From: Phycisphaerales bacterium
GTDB taxonomy: Bacteria > Planctomycetota > Phycisphaerae > Phycisphaerales > UBA1924
DNA length: 49,460 nt
Assembly (NCBI GenBank): GCA_027083355.1
Contig: JALWOY010000171.1
Coordinates: forward strand, 1 to 49,460
Direction: 5' to 3'
Each line of letters starts with the position of its first letter. Positions within the stretch are counted from its first letter, which is position 1. A program made the position numbers and the translations under genes. Shown in pieces: positions 17,206-25,701 of the stretch. The notes under the pieces were generated by a model. The model made no database searches and had not been told where the DNA came from. It saw only the letters and a list, made by a program, of their open reading frames with translations.

Positions 17206-17841
17206 ATGCCGAGTCGTTTGGAAATTAAAGAGCAGGGCGTGTCTGAGGCGGGGCCGGGTGGATCGGAGCTCGATATCCGAGATTCGGACACGCGCGTGGA
17301 GGCGATCGTGTTCAGCAGCAATCGCCCGGTGTCGGCCGCTCGGATCGCGGAGGTACTGCCCGCGGTGGATGGGCGTGCGGTGACGCCGAGCGAGATCGAG
17401 GGGGCGGTCGGTCGCCTGAATGCGGTGTATTCGGAGACGGGTCGTTCTTTCCGGATCGAGCGTGTCGCGGGCGGGTACCGCGTGATGACGCGGCCGGAAC
17501 TGGCGGAGGTTTTGGCTGCGTTTCACCGTTCGCAGGCGTCGAACCGGCTGAGCCGGGCGGCGGTCGAGACGCTCGCGATCATCGCGTATCAGCAGCCTGT
17601 GACCCGTGCTCGTCTGGAGGCGATCCGGGGCGTGGGGTGCGGGGAGGTGCTGCGTTCGCTCTTGGAGCGGCGTTTGATCGCCGTGACGGGGAGGGCGGAG
17701 GAGTTGGGTCGTCCGATGCTTTACGGGACGACGAAGCATTTTCTCGACACGTTCGGGTTGAACTCGATCAAGGAGTTGCCTTCACCGGAGGGCGGCGGTT
17801 TGGATGGTTCCGGCGGCTTGGGTGGTGCAGAACCGCCGTGA
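17206..17841 (+). CDS. scpB: Segregation and condensation protein B
   Basis: A 211-residue protein, the accessory winged-helix dimer of the Smc-ScpAB condensin that organises and separates chromosomes. The signature is the second winged helix, 'LSRAAVETLAIIAYQQPVTR' (about 117-136), followed by 'EAIRGVGCGEVLRSLLERRL' and 'GRPMLYGTTKHFLDTFGLNS'. The first winged helix is at about 30-105 with 'RVEAIVFSSNRPVSA'. The start ATG 17206 is preceded by a TACAGT that could be a -10 box. There is a Gly-rich tail. No scpA is present in the window. It leads a four-gene run with the DUF58, transglutaminase and PilZ-like genes, an unusual linkage. Confidence 0.93.
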   Translation: MPSRLEIKEQGVSEAGPGGSELDIRDSDTRVEAIVFSSNRPVSAARIAEVLPAVDGRAVTPSEIEGAVGRLNAVYSETGRSFRIERVAGGYRVMTRPELAEVLAAFHRSQASNRLSRAAVETLAIIAYQQPVTRARLEAIRGVGCGEVLRSLLERRLIAVTGRAEELGRPMLYGTTKHFLDTFGLNSIKELPSPEGGGLDGSGGLGGAEPP

Positions 17842-17857
17842 CCCCGGGGCGTATCGC

Positions 17858-19087
17858 ATGACGAGGATGCACGCACTCGACGAGGGCAACTCGGGGGGTC
17901 TGCTGTCGCCCGTCCGGCGTCAATACCGGCTGCACGGTCCGGGCGTTCTGTATCTTCTGATCACGTTTTTTCTCGCGGTCGGTGCCGTGAACAGCCAGAA
18001 CAATCTGTTGTTCTTTGTATTCGGTCTTGCGTTGGCGGGGGTTTTGATTTCGGGTCTGATCAGCGGTCCGCCGCTGATGCACCTGCGTGCTCGTCGGCTG
18101 GAGCCGGCGTCGGCGCATGTGGGTGAATCGTCGGCGCTGCGTTACGCCGTCGCGTGCCGGGGCGGGGTCCTGGCGGCGATGGGACTCGAGATCCGCGAAC
18201 TGGACGCGCCCTTTTCGCGTGTCACGCCGGCGGGGGTGTTGTGTTTGAAACCCGGGACGGAGCGGGTGGTCTCGGGGTCGTTCGTCCCCGAGCGTCGGGG
18301 CCCGGTGACGCTCCGCCGGTTCTCGATCAGCACGACGTACCCGCTGGGGCTGATCCGGAAAGTGTTGATCTTCGAGCAGACGCAGACGGTTCGCGTGGCG
18401 CCCCGGCGTGTGGCGTTGCGTCCGATGCCGTGGCACCGCGCGGGACGCGACGGCGTGACGCTCTCGGCGACGGCATCGAGACGGGGGGCCTCGACCGAGT
18501 TTTATGCGCTTCGGTCGTATGTCCCCGGCGACCCGCCGCGGTTGATCGCGTGGAAGCCCTCGGCGCGTGTGGGTGAGCTGGTCGTCACGGAACAGGCCGC
18601 GAGTGCGCCGCCGAAGATCTGGATCCGGATCGACGAGCCGGACGCCCGGACACCGCCGCATCTCGTCGAGCGGGGTGCGGCGCTGGTCTCTGCGTTGGCG
18701 CGGGACGGCGTGCAGGCCGGGTTCGCGGTCGGGCTGACAGGCCGCGGCGTGGAAACGATCCGCCCGGTCGCGGGGCCGAGACAGGTTCGCGCGATTTATG
18801 GCTCGATGGCGATGCTGGGTCTGGGCGATGGTGACGCCGCGAACGAATCCCCCCCGCCGCCGGACCGCGGGACATTGCGGGTGCACGTGCGGTATGCGTC
18901 GAACGGTCGGTCCGGCGGTTCGGCGAAGTTTCTTCTGAGCGCGGAGGACCTGAGCCGCTGGCTCGGGCCGGGTGAGATTCCTCGCGAGTTTCTGGATGGC
19001 GACGAACCGGAGGAACGGCACTCGTTGGTCGGATCGGCGTTGTCGCGGCTCGCCCCGCGGTTCGGGCTTCGGGGGGCATCGGCATGA
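17858..19087 (+). CDS. DUF58-domain membrane protein
   Basis: About 409 residues. Two membrane segments near the N-terminus ('GVLYLLITFFLAVGAVNSQN' and 'LLFFVFGLALAGVLISGLIS') are followed by a beta-rich part and the DUF58 hallmark 'EFYALRSYVPGDPPRLIAWK' (compare 'RxYxxGDDxRxIxW'), then a von Willebrand-A-like fold. DUF58 proteins usually sit in operons with a MoxR AAA+ ATPase and a TgpA transglutaminase, and are thought to help assemble envelope complexes; here the transglutaminase follows, but no moxR is present. ATG 17858 is my start; an in-frame ATG at 17804 would overlap scpB and has GGAGG 12 bases upstream, so the true start is open. The stop overlaps the next start (ATGA). Confidence 0.85.
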   Translation: MTRMHALDEGNSGGLLSPVRRQYRLHGPGVLYLLITFFLAVGAVNSQNNLLFFVFGLALAGVLISGLISGPPLMHLRARRLEPASAHVGESSALRYAVACRGGVLAAMGLEIRELDAPFSRVTPAGVLCLKPGTERVVSGSFVPERRGPVTLRRFSISTTYPLGLIRKVLIFEQTQTVRVAPRRVALRPMPWHRAGRDGVTLSATASRRGASTEFYALRSYVPGDPPRLIAWKPSARVGELVVTEQAASAPPKIWIRIDEPDARTPPHLVERGAALVSALARDGVQAGFAVGLTGRGVETIRPVAGPRQVRAIYGSMAMLGLGDGDAANESPPPPDRGTLRVHVRYASNGRSGGSAKFLLSAEDLSRWLGPGEIPREFLDGDEPEERHSLVGSALSRLAPRFGLRGASA

Positions 19088-21342
19088 GCGGCGACCGGCT
19101 CACCCGTGTGTGGATGTTCACGGCCGTGATCATCTCGTTGGTGACGTTCTCAGTCGCGGACAACGATTACCCTGTATTGCTGATCGGCGTGCCGGTTTCG
19201 GTGCTCGCGTGGTTCATCACGACCGGCCCCTCGCCGAGGATGCTCCCCCGCTACGCGATCAACATCCTGTTGTTTTTCGTCGTCGCGTGGACATCGTTGA
19301 CCGTGTTCAGCCGGGGGCTGGGGGTGAGCCTGTTCAGTGAGTTCGTGGCGGCGTTGATGGTGATCAAGCTCTTCGATCGCCGCTCTTCGCGTGACAACGC
19401 GCAGGTGCTGACGCTGTCGGTGTTTCTCATGATCGGTGCGGTGTTGACGAGCAACACGCTGTGGGTCGGGGCGTTGCTGCTTTTGTTCATCCCGGTGATT
19501 GTTTCGGCGGTGCTGTGGCATCAGCTGGCGCGGGTCGCGGAGCGGGAGCTTGATGCCCGGGGTATCAGGGTGCGCCCGGCGCTGGGGCCGATGCGCCGGC
19601 GGGGACTTGTCATGACCGCGGCTTCGGTCACGATCGCGGTGGTGGTTTTCGTGTTGATGCCCCGGGAGATCGGGTCGGATTCGTTCGGTTCCTGGGGCAC
19701 GGCGTCTGTCGGCCGGGTTGTCGGTTTCAACGACGAAGTGAAGCTGGGCACGGGGGGGTTGATCAGCGAATCGCAGTCGCCGGTGCTCGACCTGGAGGTT
19801 TACGACCGGGAGGGCAACTCGATCGGGGCGTTCGGCCGGCGGTTTTATCTGCGTGGGGCCGTGCTCGACACATACGACACCGAAACCGGATCGTGGATCC
19901 GGTCGAACAACCCGCTGAACGCTTTTCAGCCGGGCCCGGGCCCGATGATGCGGAGCGGGATGACCGCGGTTGGTGGGGATCGGCCCGCGGCGTGGACGGT
20001 CCGGCTTGAAGTCACGATCAGGAATATGGCCGAGGAAAACGGTCATCTTTTTTCGATCTGGCGGCCGTATCAGATCCGGGTGCATCCGCCGGGGCGTCTT
20101 GGTTTCAGCGTGTGGGACGGCGCGCTCCGCGTCGAGAACACGGGTGGGAAAGTCTCCTACACCGTGCACTGCAACGACCGGGAGCAGCCCCCGATCACCT
20201 GGGATGAATACACCCCCGACCAGCGGCGTGCCGTGCTGATCGATCTTCCGGGTGTCGCCGAGGTCACGCGTGGGTTGCTTCGTGATGCGGGGATCGAGCC
20301 GGACCCGCTGAAACGCCCGGCTTCTGATGATCTTCAGGCGGTTTCGATTCTGCGGAACCATTTCGATACCGGGGGCTTCCGTTACACCCTGGACACGATC
20401 GCCGCCCCGGCGGGTCGGGACCCGATCGAATGGTTCCTGCGGGACGGCCGGGAGGGGCATTGCGAGTACTACGCGTCCTCGCTTGCGGCGATGTGCCGAA
20501 CGGTCGGGATCAACGCGCGGGTGATCACGGGGTACGTGGCGACGGACTACAACACGACGACGGCGAGTTACATCGTTCGGGCGAGTAACGCCCACGCGTG
20601 GGTGGAGGCCGAGGTACTACCGGGGTATTGGCGCACGTTTGACCCGACGCCAACGGCGGACCAGACACGCATCCATGAGCCGCCCCGCGGGCTGCTCGCC
20701 GACATCCGGCGTGTGTTCGACACGGTGGAGTTCGCGTGGATCCGGTCTGTGGTTTCGTATGACGCCGAGGCGAGGTCGCGGATCTTCGGCCCGGGGGACG
20801 CGGAGGTTTCACTATTCCCGATTCTGGAACGCGTGATGGACTTCGCCGACACCGCCCGGAATTCTCCTGAGCGGTTGATCCTTCGTGCGGCGAGGAACGC
20901 GCTCGTGGTGTCGGCGGTGGTGATGGTTGTGGGCCTGTCATCTCTGCGTTGGGGAGGGCTGGTCCGGCGGTGGTTGGGGCGGCGGCTGCGGCTCGGGCTT
21001 GGTCGGTTCATCCCCTCCTTCGGGCGTGAGGCGTTACAACCCGCGCAGGCTCTGCACGCCGAGTTCCTCGATCTGCTCCGATCGGCGGGCGTTGAGAAGC
21101 CCGGCTGGCTCCCGCTGCGGGTGCATATGCGTGATCTCGGACGGTCGGGGGTCTTCGGGGAACGGGTTGAACGGGCCGCAACAAGAGTGTGCGACCTGCT
21201 TTACGCTGCATTGTTCAGTGATCATCGGATCGGGGACGATCAATACAGGTCGGCCCGCGATGATCTTGCCGTGATCCGCGAATGGGCCGGGCAACGCCGC
21301 GGGCGCCGTCGGCGTCCGAAAACAGAACCCGCGACGGACTGA
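19084..21342 (+). CDS. TgpA-like membrane transglutaminase (DUF3488 + transglutaminase-like)
   Basis: A 752-residue membrane protein. Five or six membrane segments occupy residues 1-200. A periplasmic region follows, with the transglutaminase-like core and its full triad: Cys460 in 'GREGHCEYYASS', His504 in 'SNAHAWVEAEV' and Asp520 in 'RTFDPTPTADQ'. Another membrane segment at about 603-620 is followed by a cytosolic tail (the DUF4129-like region). In Pseudomonas, TgpA is essential and its target is unknown; related domains cross-link or cleave peptides in the envelope. It is translationally coupled to the DUF58 gene through ATGA at 19084-19087, the standard partner arrangement. Confidence 0.88.
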   Translation: MSGDRLTRVWMFTAVIISLVTFSVADNDYPVLLIGVPVSVLAWFITTGPSPRMLPRYAINILLFFVVAWTSLTVFSRGLGVSLFSEFVAALMVIKLFDRRSSRDNAQVLTLSVFLMIGAVLTSNTLWVGALLLLFIPVIVSAVLWHQLARVAERELDARGIRVRPALGPMRRRGLVMTAASVTIAVVVFVLMPREIGSDSFGSWGTASVGRVVGFNDEVKLGTGGLISESQSPVLDLEVYDREGNSIGAFGRRFYLRGAVLDTYDTETGSWIRSNNPLNAFQPGPGPMMRSGMTAVGGDRPAAWTVRLEVTIRNMAEENGHLFSIWRPYQIRVHPPGRLGFSVWDGALRVENTGGKVSYTVHCNDREQPPITWDEYTPDQRRAVLIDLPGVAEVTRGLLRDAGIEPDPLKRPASDDLQAVSILRNHFDTGGFRYTLDTIAAPAGRDPIEWFLRDGREGHCEYYASSLAAMCRTVGINARVITGYVATDYNTTTASYIVRASNAHAWVEAEVLPGYWRTFDPTPTADQTRIHEPPRGLLADIRRVFDTVEFAWIRSVVSYDAEARSRIFGPGDAEVSLFPILERVMDFADTARNSPERLILRAARNALVVSAVVMVVGLSSLRWGGLVRRWLGRRLRLGLGRFIPSFGREALQPAQALHAEFLDLLRSAGVEKPGWLPLRVHMRDLGRSGVFGERVERAATRVCDLLYAALFSDHRIGDDQYRSARDDLAVIREWAGQRRGRRRRPKTEPATD

Positions 21343-21352
21343 AAGGGAACAC

Positions 21353-22225
21353 ATGCCGGCAGTACGACGCCGAGGCGAGCGATGGCAGGAAACCCTGGCC
21401 CAGATCAGCGAGCGCGGCGGGAGCGTCGAGATCGCGATCGATCGCCGGAGCGGCGATGGCTTCCGCGGGGTGCCGGGCGAGGAAGTCCGCGTGCCCCCGC
21501 CGGACCTGCTGTGGCGGGTCCGGGTTCATGAGGCAAACGACGAGCGGATCGTGGTGGATTCCCCTTCAACACTCGGGAGATCGATCAGGATCGAGCCTGG
21601 AACGCGGTTGATCGTGGTGATGTCGGTCGGCCAGAACCGGTGGATATTCCTTTCACAAGTCTGCTCGGCCCAAGGATCGGGCGGGCGGGACACGACCCTG
21701 ACGCTCTCGGTTCCCACGCGTGTCGAGCGAGCGACACGGCGTTCGCTCCGCCGTGTTTCGACCGCGCAGATCAACCCGCCCGGGGTCTATTGCTGGCCGC
21801 TGCACGACCCCGCGAGCGTGGTCGCCGCGCAGGCGCACAACCGGGAGCAGATCGCCGGATTGCTCCGGTCGCCCGCGAACACGGGCACCGGCAGGGTCGA
21901 TCTCGGTTCGCTCGGTGAGATGGCCCCGGACGTCGGGCCGGGATTCCGTGCGGTGCTCTCGAACATCGGTGGTGGCGGGGTCGGGATCACTATCGACGCC
22001 GCGGACAGTTCTCTCGTCGAGAGCACGAAGCTGTATTGGACGAAGCTGGATCTGCGGCCCGTGATCCCGGCGCCGCTCGGGCTGGTGACGCGGCTCGCGC
22101 ATACGCACCTCGACAGCCAGCAGAATATCCATGCCGGCCTCGCGTTCGAGTTCGGCCTCGACCCGAGCCATCGCCCCTTCGTTGCCGATCAGATCGAGCG
22201 ATTCATGCGCCAAACCACGGCGTAA
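21353..22225 (+). CDS. PilZ-like (YcgR-type) putative cyclic-di-GMP-binding protein
   Basis: A 290-residue soluble protein. The layout suggests a YcgR/FlgZ-like protein: an N-terminal beta domain ('LLWRVRVHEANDERIVVD...GTRLIVVMSVGQNRWIF'), then 'ERATRRSLRRV' (about 124-134), which fits the RxxxR arm of PilZ, and 'LSNIGGGGVGI' (about 201-211), which resembles the (D/N)xSxxG loop with Ser replaced by Gly. The final 'HLDSQQNIHAGLAFEFG' also matches the end of a PilZ barrel. Binding to cyclic-di-GMP is therefore plausible but weakened by the Ser change. Ten bases separate it from the transglutaminase gene, so it is the last gene of the scpB operon. Confidence 0.6.
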   Translation: MPAVRRRGERWQETLAQISERGGSVEIAIDRRSGDGFRGVPGEEVRVPPPDLLWRVRVHEANDERIVVDSPSTLGRSIRIEPGTRLIVVMSVGQNRWIFLSQVCSAQGSGGRDTTLTLSVPTRVERATRRSLRRVSTAQINPPGVYCWPLHDPASVVAAQAHNREQIAGLLRSPANTGTGRVDLGSLGEMAPDVGPGFRAVLSNIGGGGVGITIDAADSSLVESTKLYWTKLDLRPVIPAPLGLVTRLAHTHLDSQQNIHAGLAFEFGLDPSHRPFVADQIERFMRQTTA

Positions 22226-22404
22226 TACGCTTCCCGCTTTGTTCTCGCGCGTATAGCCTTTTTCTGAATGAGATCAGAATCCGCCGCGGAGGATTGCCGA
22301 GGGCCACGGCATTTGTTTTGGGTCCCTCGCGCCGAAAACTTCTCGCCGCGCTCCGCGTTCAATTCTTCCGACGCTGTGACGCAAGCGCCTCAGCCGGGCA
22401 CTGT

Positions 22405-23979
22405 TTATTCGTCCGCGACCGTCAAGGTCTGCGCGGGCCCGTCCTGGGCCAAGCCAACCTCGGGCGGGCTATACCCCGAGGCGGTCACGCTCCGCTCGAC
22501 GATCGGCTGGGCGACGACAAGCAGCAGGACAACGAGTGACGCGGACAACACCGCGGCGATGGCCCGCTGGGGCACAGGGGTTGGCCCGGTCGAGACGGAT
22601 TCGTCCGCGGGTTCGAGATAAGCCGAGCGGGCGATCCGGAGGTAATAGAACGCGGCGATCGCGGAGTTGACGCCAAGGATGATGACCAGCGGGATTTCAC
22701 CGGCTGCGATGGCGCTTGTGAAGAGGCCCACCTTCGCGAAGAACCCGACCAAGGGCGGCAGCCCGAGCAGGCTGAGCACACAGAGGAGCATCGCCCCCGC
22801 GAGCCAGGGACGGGTCGCGTGCAGCCCGCGGATATCGGCGATCTCGTCGGCCTCGTCACCGGAATCGGTCTGGATGCTCGCGAGGACGGCGAACGTGCCG
22901 ACGTTCGTGATCCCGTAGGAGAGAAGGTAGAAAAGAACTGCGGCGATGCCGTTGTTCCAGAAAGAACCGCCCGGGCCGGGCCCCACGATGACGCCGACGA
23001 GCATGTAACCGGAATGCGCCACCGAGGAATACGCCAGCATTCGCTTGACGGAAGTCTGCCGGACCGCGAGGACGTTGCCGGTGAACATGGTGGCGACGGC
23101 GATGACCCAGAGGAGGATATAGATCGGCGCGGGCAGCGCGTCGTACGTCGGGCCGTGGTCCCACCCGACCGTGCCGCAGATGAAGATGATGGCGAGGAAA
23201 CCTGCCGCCTTTGGGACAAACGCGAGCATCGCGCTGACGCCCGAAGCGGCGCCCTGGTAGACATCTGCGGCGTACATGTGCATCGGTACGGCGGCGATTT
23301 TGAAGCAGAAGCCGACGAGTGCCACGGCGACGCCGGCGATGCCGATGGGGTTGATCCCGCCGGCGGCGGCCTGGGCCTTGAACGCGGCGGCGATCTCGGC
23401 GAGGTTCGTCGTGCCCGTCGCGCCGTACATGAGCGCGAAGCCGTACAGGAAGATGGCGGCCCCGAGGGCGCCGAGGAAGAAGTACTTGACGCCGGCTTCC
23501 TGGCTTCGTGTGCCCCGTGTCGAGATCGTCACCATGATGTACGTGGGCAGGCTTGTCAGCTCGAGCGCGAGGAAGAGCCAGATCAGGTCGTCGGCCGATG
23601 CGGTCAGCATCAGGCCCGTGAGGCTGAAAAGGAAGAAGGCATAGAACTCGGCACGGTTCGCCCGCAGCGCGTCGAACCTGGCCTTGCCCGCTGCGATCGC
23701 CGCGTCGAGATCACGGTCGACCGTCCCCGCGAGCAGCGGCAGGAGCAACAGCCCCACCACGCCGATCATGCCCTTGGCATACGGGGTGATCGCGGGGAAC
23801 AGCCCCCCGGCGTGCTCGACGGGAACGGCCGCGCCGATCGCGACCAGAATCCCGATACCGGCGATCCACCCGCAGAGCCGACGGACACGCAGATCCGGGC
23901 TCAACCCGACCACCATCACCACACAGGTCGTGATGAAAAGCCAGACTTCGGGCCAGACGAGGGCGAGTTTCTCGGTCAT
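22405..23979 (-). CDS. nuoN: NADH-quinone oxidoreductase subunit N
   Basis: A 524-residue antiporter-like proton-pumping subunit of complex I in the inner membrane, with about 14 hydrophobic segments. Characteristic parts are 'LFLALELTSLPTYIMV' with the key Glu, 'YFFLGALGAAIFLYGFALMY', 'VALVGFCFKIAAVPMHMYAA' with the key Lys, and 'KRMLAYSSVAHSGYMLVG'. It overlaps nuoM by four bases (ATGA) and ends the nuoJKLMN run. Thr/Ser-rich acidic loops near the C-terminus are lineage variation. The length is a little above the E. coli value of 485. Confidence 0.95.
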   Translation of the reverse strand: MTEKLALVWPEVWLFITTCVVMVVGLSPDLRVRRLCGWIAGIGILVAIGAAVPVEHAGGLFPAITPYAKGMIGVVGLLLLPLLAGTVDRDLDAAIAAGKARFDALRANRAEFYAFFLFSLTGLMLTASADDLIWLFLALELTSLPTYIMVTISTRGTRSQEAGVKYFFLGALGAAIFLYGFALMYGATGTTNLAEIAAAFKAQAAAGGINPIGIAGVAVALVGFCFKIAAVPMHMYAADVYQGAASGVSAMLAFVPKAAGFLAIIFICGTVGWDHGPTYDALPAPIYILLWVIAVATMFTGNVLAVRQTSVKRMLAYSSVAHSGYMLVGVIVGPGPGGSFWNNGIAAVLFYLLSYGITNVGTFAVLASIQTDSGDEADEIADIRGLHATRPWLAGAMLLCVLSLLGLPPLVGFFAKVGLFTSAIAAGEIPLVIILGVNSAIAAFYYLRIARSAYLEPADESVSTGPTPVPQRAIAAVLSASLVVLLLVVAQPIVERSVTASGYSPPEVGLAQDGPAQTLTVADE

Positions 23980-25676
23980 GGCGTCACCCCCGGTTCCACC
24001 GTCTCCGCCGGGTTCCCCGCACTCCCCGGCGCTTCTGTTCGCGTCTGCTCGGCAGCGGCGAGGTGTTCACCCGCGGAGGTCGCGGCTTCTTCGACGCGTT
24101 GGTGTACGAACGCGACTTGATCATTGATATCCGTCCGGACGGCGTCGATGAGTGTCTGTGTGGGGAATAGCCCGAAGACGACGCAAAGGGCCGCGATGGG
24201 CGCGAGTGTCATGATCTCACGGGCCGTCAGATCGACGGGCAGGTGCGGGCCATCGTCGTCGTGGTCGGCGTGATCGGGCGGTTCTCGGAGCGTTCCCCAG
24301 ACCATCTTCGCGGTCATGGTGAGGAGGTAGATCGCCGCAACGATGACACCGGTACCGGCCGCGAAGCCGAACCACGGTCCGAGCGGGCCCCACGTCGCGC
24401 CGACCTGGGCGGCCTCGCCGGCGGTCCACGGGGTGTGGCTGACGAACGCGCCCATCGTGCAGAGGAACTCGCTGATGAAGCCGTTCAGCCCCGGCAGCCC
24501 CACAGACGCCATCACGAAGAAGACCATGAACGTGGACCACACGGGCATCTTTGCTCCGAGCCCGCCGATCTGCCGCATGTCTCTCGTGTGGTACCGCTCG
24601 TACATGAACCCGATGAGCAGAAAGAGAGCCCCGGTGCTCAGCCCGTGGTTGATCATGTAGAGGACACCACCGGTCAACCCCGGGCTGTTGAGCGCGAACA
24701 GACCCAGCACGCAAAACCCGAGGTGGCTGACCGAGGAATACGCGACGAGTTTCTTCACGTCCGTCTGCACCCAGCAGATCAGGCCGGCGTAGATGATGCC
24801 GATGATGGCGAGGACCGCGATCGCCGGCGCGTGCTCGTAGACCGCCACCGGCACGAACGGCAGCACGAACCGGTAGATCCCGTATGTGCCCAGTTTCAGA
24901 AGGACGCCCGCGAGGATCACGCTGCCGGCCGTCGGGGCCTCGGTGTGGGCCAACGGCAACCAGGTGTGCAGCGGGAACAGCGGCACCTTCACCGCGAAGC
25001 CGCAGAGCATCGCGGCGAGGACGAATCCCTGTTCGCGTAGCGACAGGACCCGCGAGGCGTGCTCGGTCAGGGTGGCGATATCCATGGTGAATCCGTCGAC
25101 ACCCACGGCACGTGTGCCGACCGCCCACGCGGTGTAGACCAGACCGGCGAGTGCGATAATCGAACCTGTGAAGGTGTAGAGGAAGAACTTGGTCGCCGCC
25201 TTGTGCCGGTTCGTCGAGCCGAACTCGTTGATCAGCACGAACATCGGCAACAGCGTGAACTCGAAGCAGGTGTAGAACATGACCAGATCGCGGGCGGCGA
25301 AGACCCCGACCATCGCGGCCTGGAGCACGAGCAGCCAACCGAAAAAGAGTCTGGCCCTGGATTCGGGGATCGCCGTCCACGATGCGCCGACGCAGATCGG
25401 CCCGAGCAAGAGCGTGAGGGCGATGAGCAGGACCGCAACCGAATCCACCCCGACGGAGAGACTCAGCCCGAGCGCGGGGAACCATTCGAACGACCCGACA
25501 CCCTTCATCGGCCCGCCTTCGGAGGTAAAGAATCGACCGAGCAGGAACGCCCCGATCACGAGGCAGAGCGTCGTCCCCAGCAGCGCCCAACGCCGGGCCT
25601 CGGCGTTCGGCCGCAGCAGCACCACCGCGCCGAACACGAGAGGCAGAAGGATCAATAGCACGAGCATCGTTGTCAC
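23976..25676 (-). CDS. nuoM: NADH-quinone oxidoreductase subunit M
   Basis: A 566-residue proton-pumping subunit of complex I with 14 predicted membrane segments. Landmarks include 'FYTCFEFTLLPMFVLI' with the conserved Glu, 'FALKVPLFPLHTWLPLAH'-like sequence ('FAVKVPLFPLHTWLPLAHTE') with the conserved Lys, and 'VKKLVAYSSVSHLGFCVLG'. The C-terminal 60 residues are a hydrophilic, coiled-coil-like tail ('VRTDINDQVAFVHQRVEE') not typical of NuoM. The start is GTG 25676 because AGGGG lies eight bases upstream; the ATG at 25667 is the alternative, and longer in-frame starts fall inside nuoL. It follows nuoL by 25 bases. Confidence 0.94.
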   Translation of the reverse strand: MTTMLVLLILLPLVFGAVVLLRPNAEARRWALLGTTLCLVIGAFLLGRFFTSEGGPMKGVGSFEWFPALGLSLSVGVDSVAVLLIALTLLLGPICVGASWTAIPESRARLFFGWLLVLQAAMVGVFAARDLVMFYTCFEFTLLPMFVLINEFGSTNRHKAATKFFLYTFTGSIIALAGLVYTAWAVGTRAVGVDGFTMDIATLTEHASRVLSLREQGFVLAAMLCGFAVKVPLFPLHTWLPLAHTEAPTAGSVILAGVLLKLGTYGIYRFVLPFVPVAVYEHAPAIAVLAIIGIIYAGLICWVQTDVKKLVAYSSVSHLGFCVLGLFALNSPGLTGGVLYMINHGLSTGALFLLIGFMYERYHTRDMRQIGGLGAKMPVWSTFMVFFVMASVGLPGLNGFISEFLCTMGAFVSHTPWTAGEAAQVGATWGPLGPWFGFAAGTGVIVAAIYLLTMTAKMVWGTLREPPDHADHDDDGPHLPVDLTAREIMTLAPIAALCVVFGLFPTQTLIDAVRTDINDQVAFVHQRVEEAATSAGEHLAAAEQTRTEAPGSAGNPAETVEPGVTP

Positions 25677-25701
25677 GGCGTATACCCCTGCCCGTCGTTC
25701 A

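Noticed and set aside
22226-22404. Small gene or intrinsic terminator between the PilZ-like gene and nuoN
   Set aside because: Only weak hairpins without a following T-run and no frame with a ribosome site are visible; I see nothing reliable in this gap.
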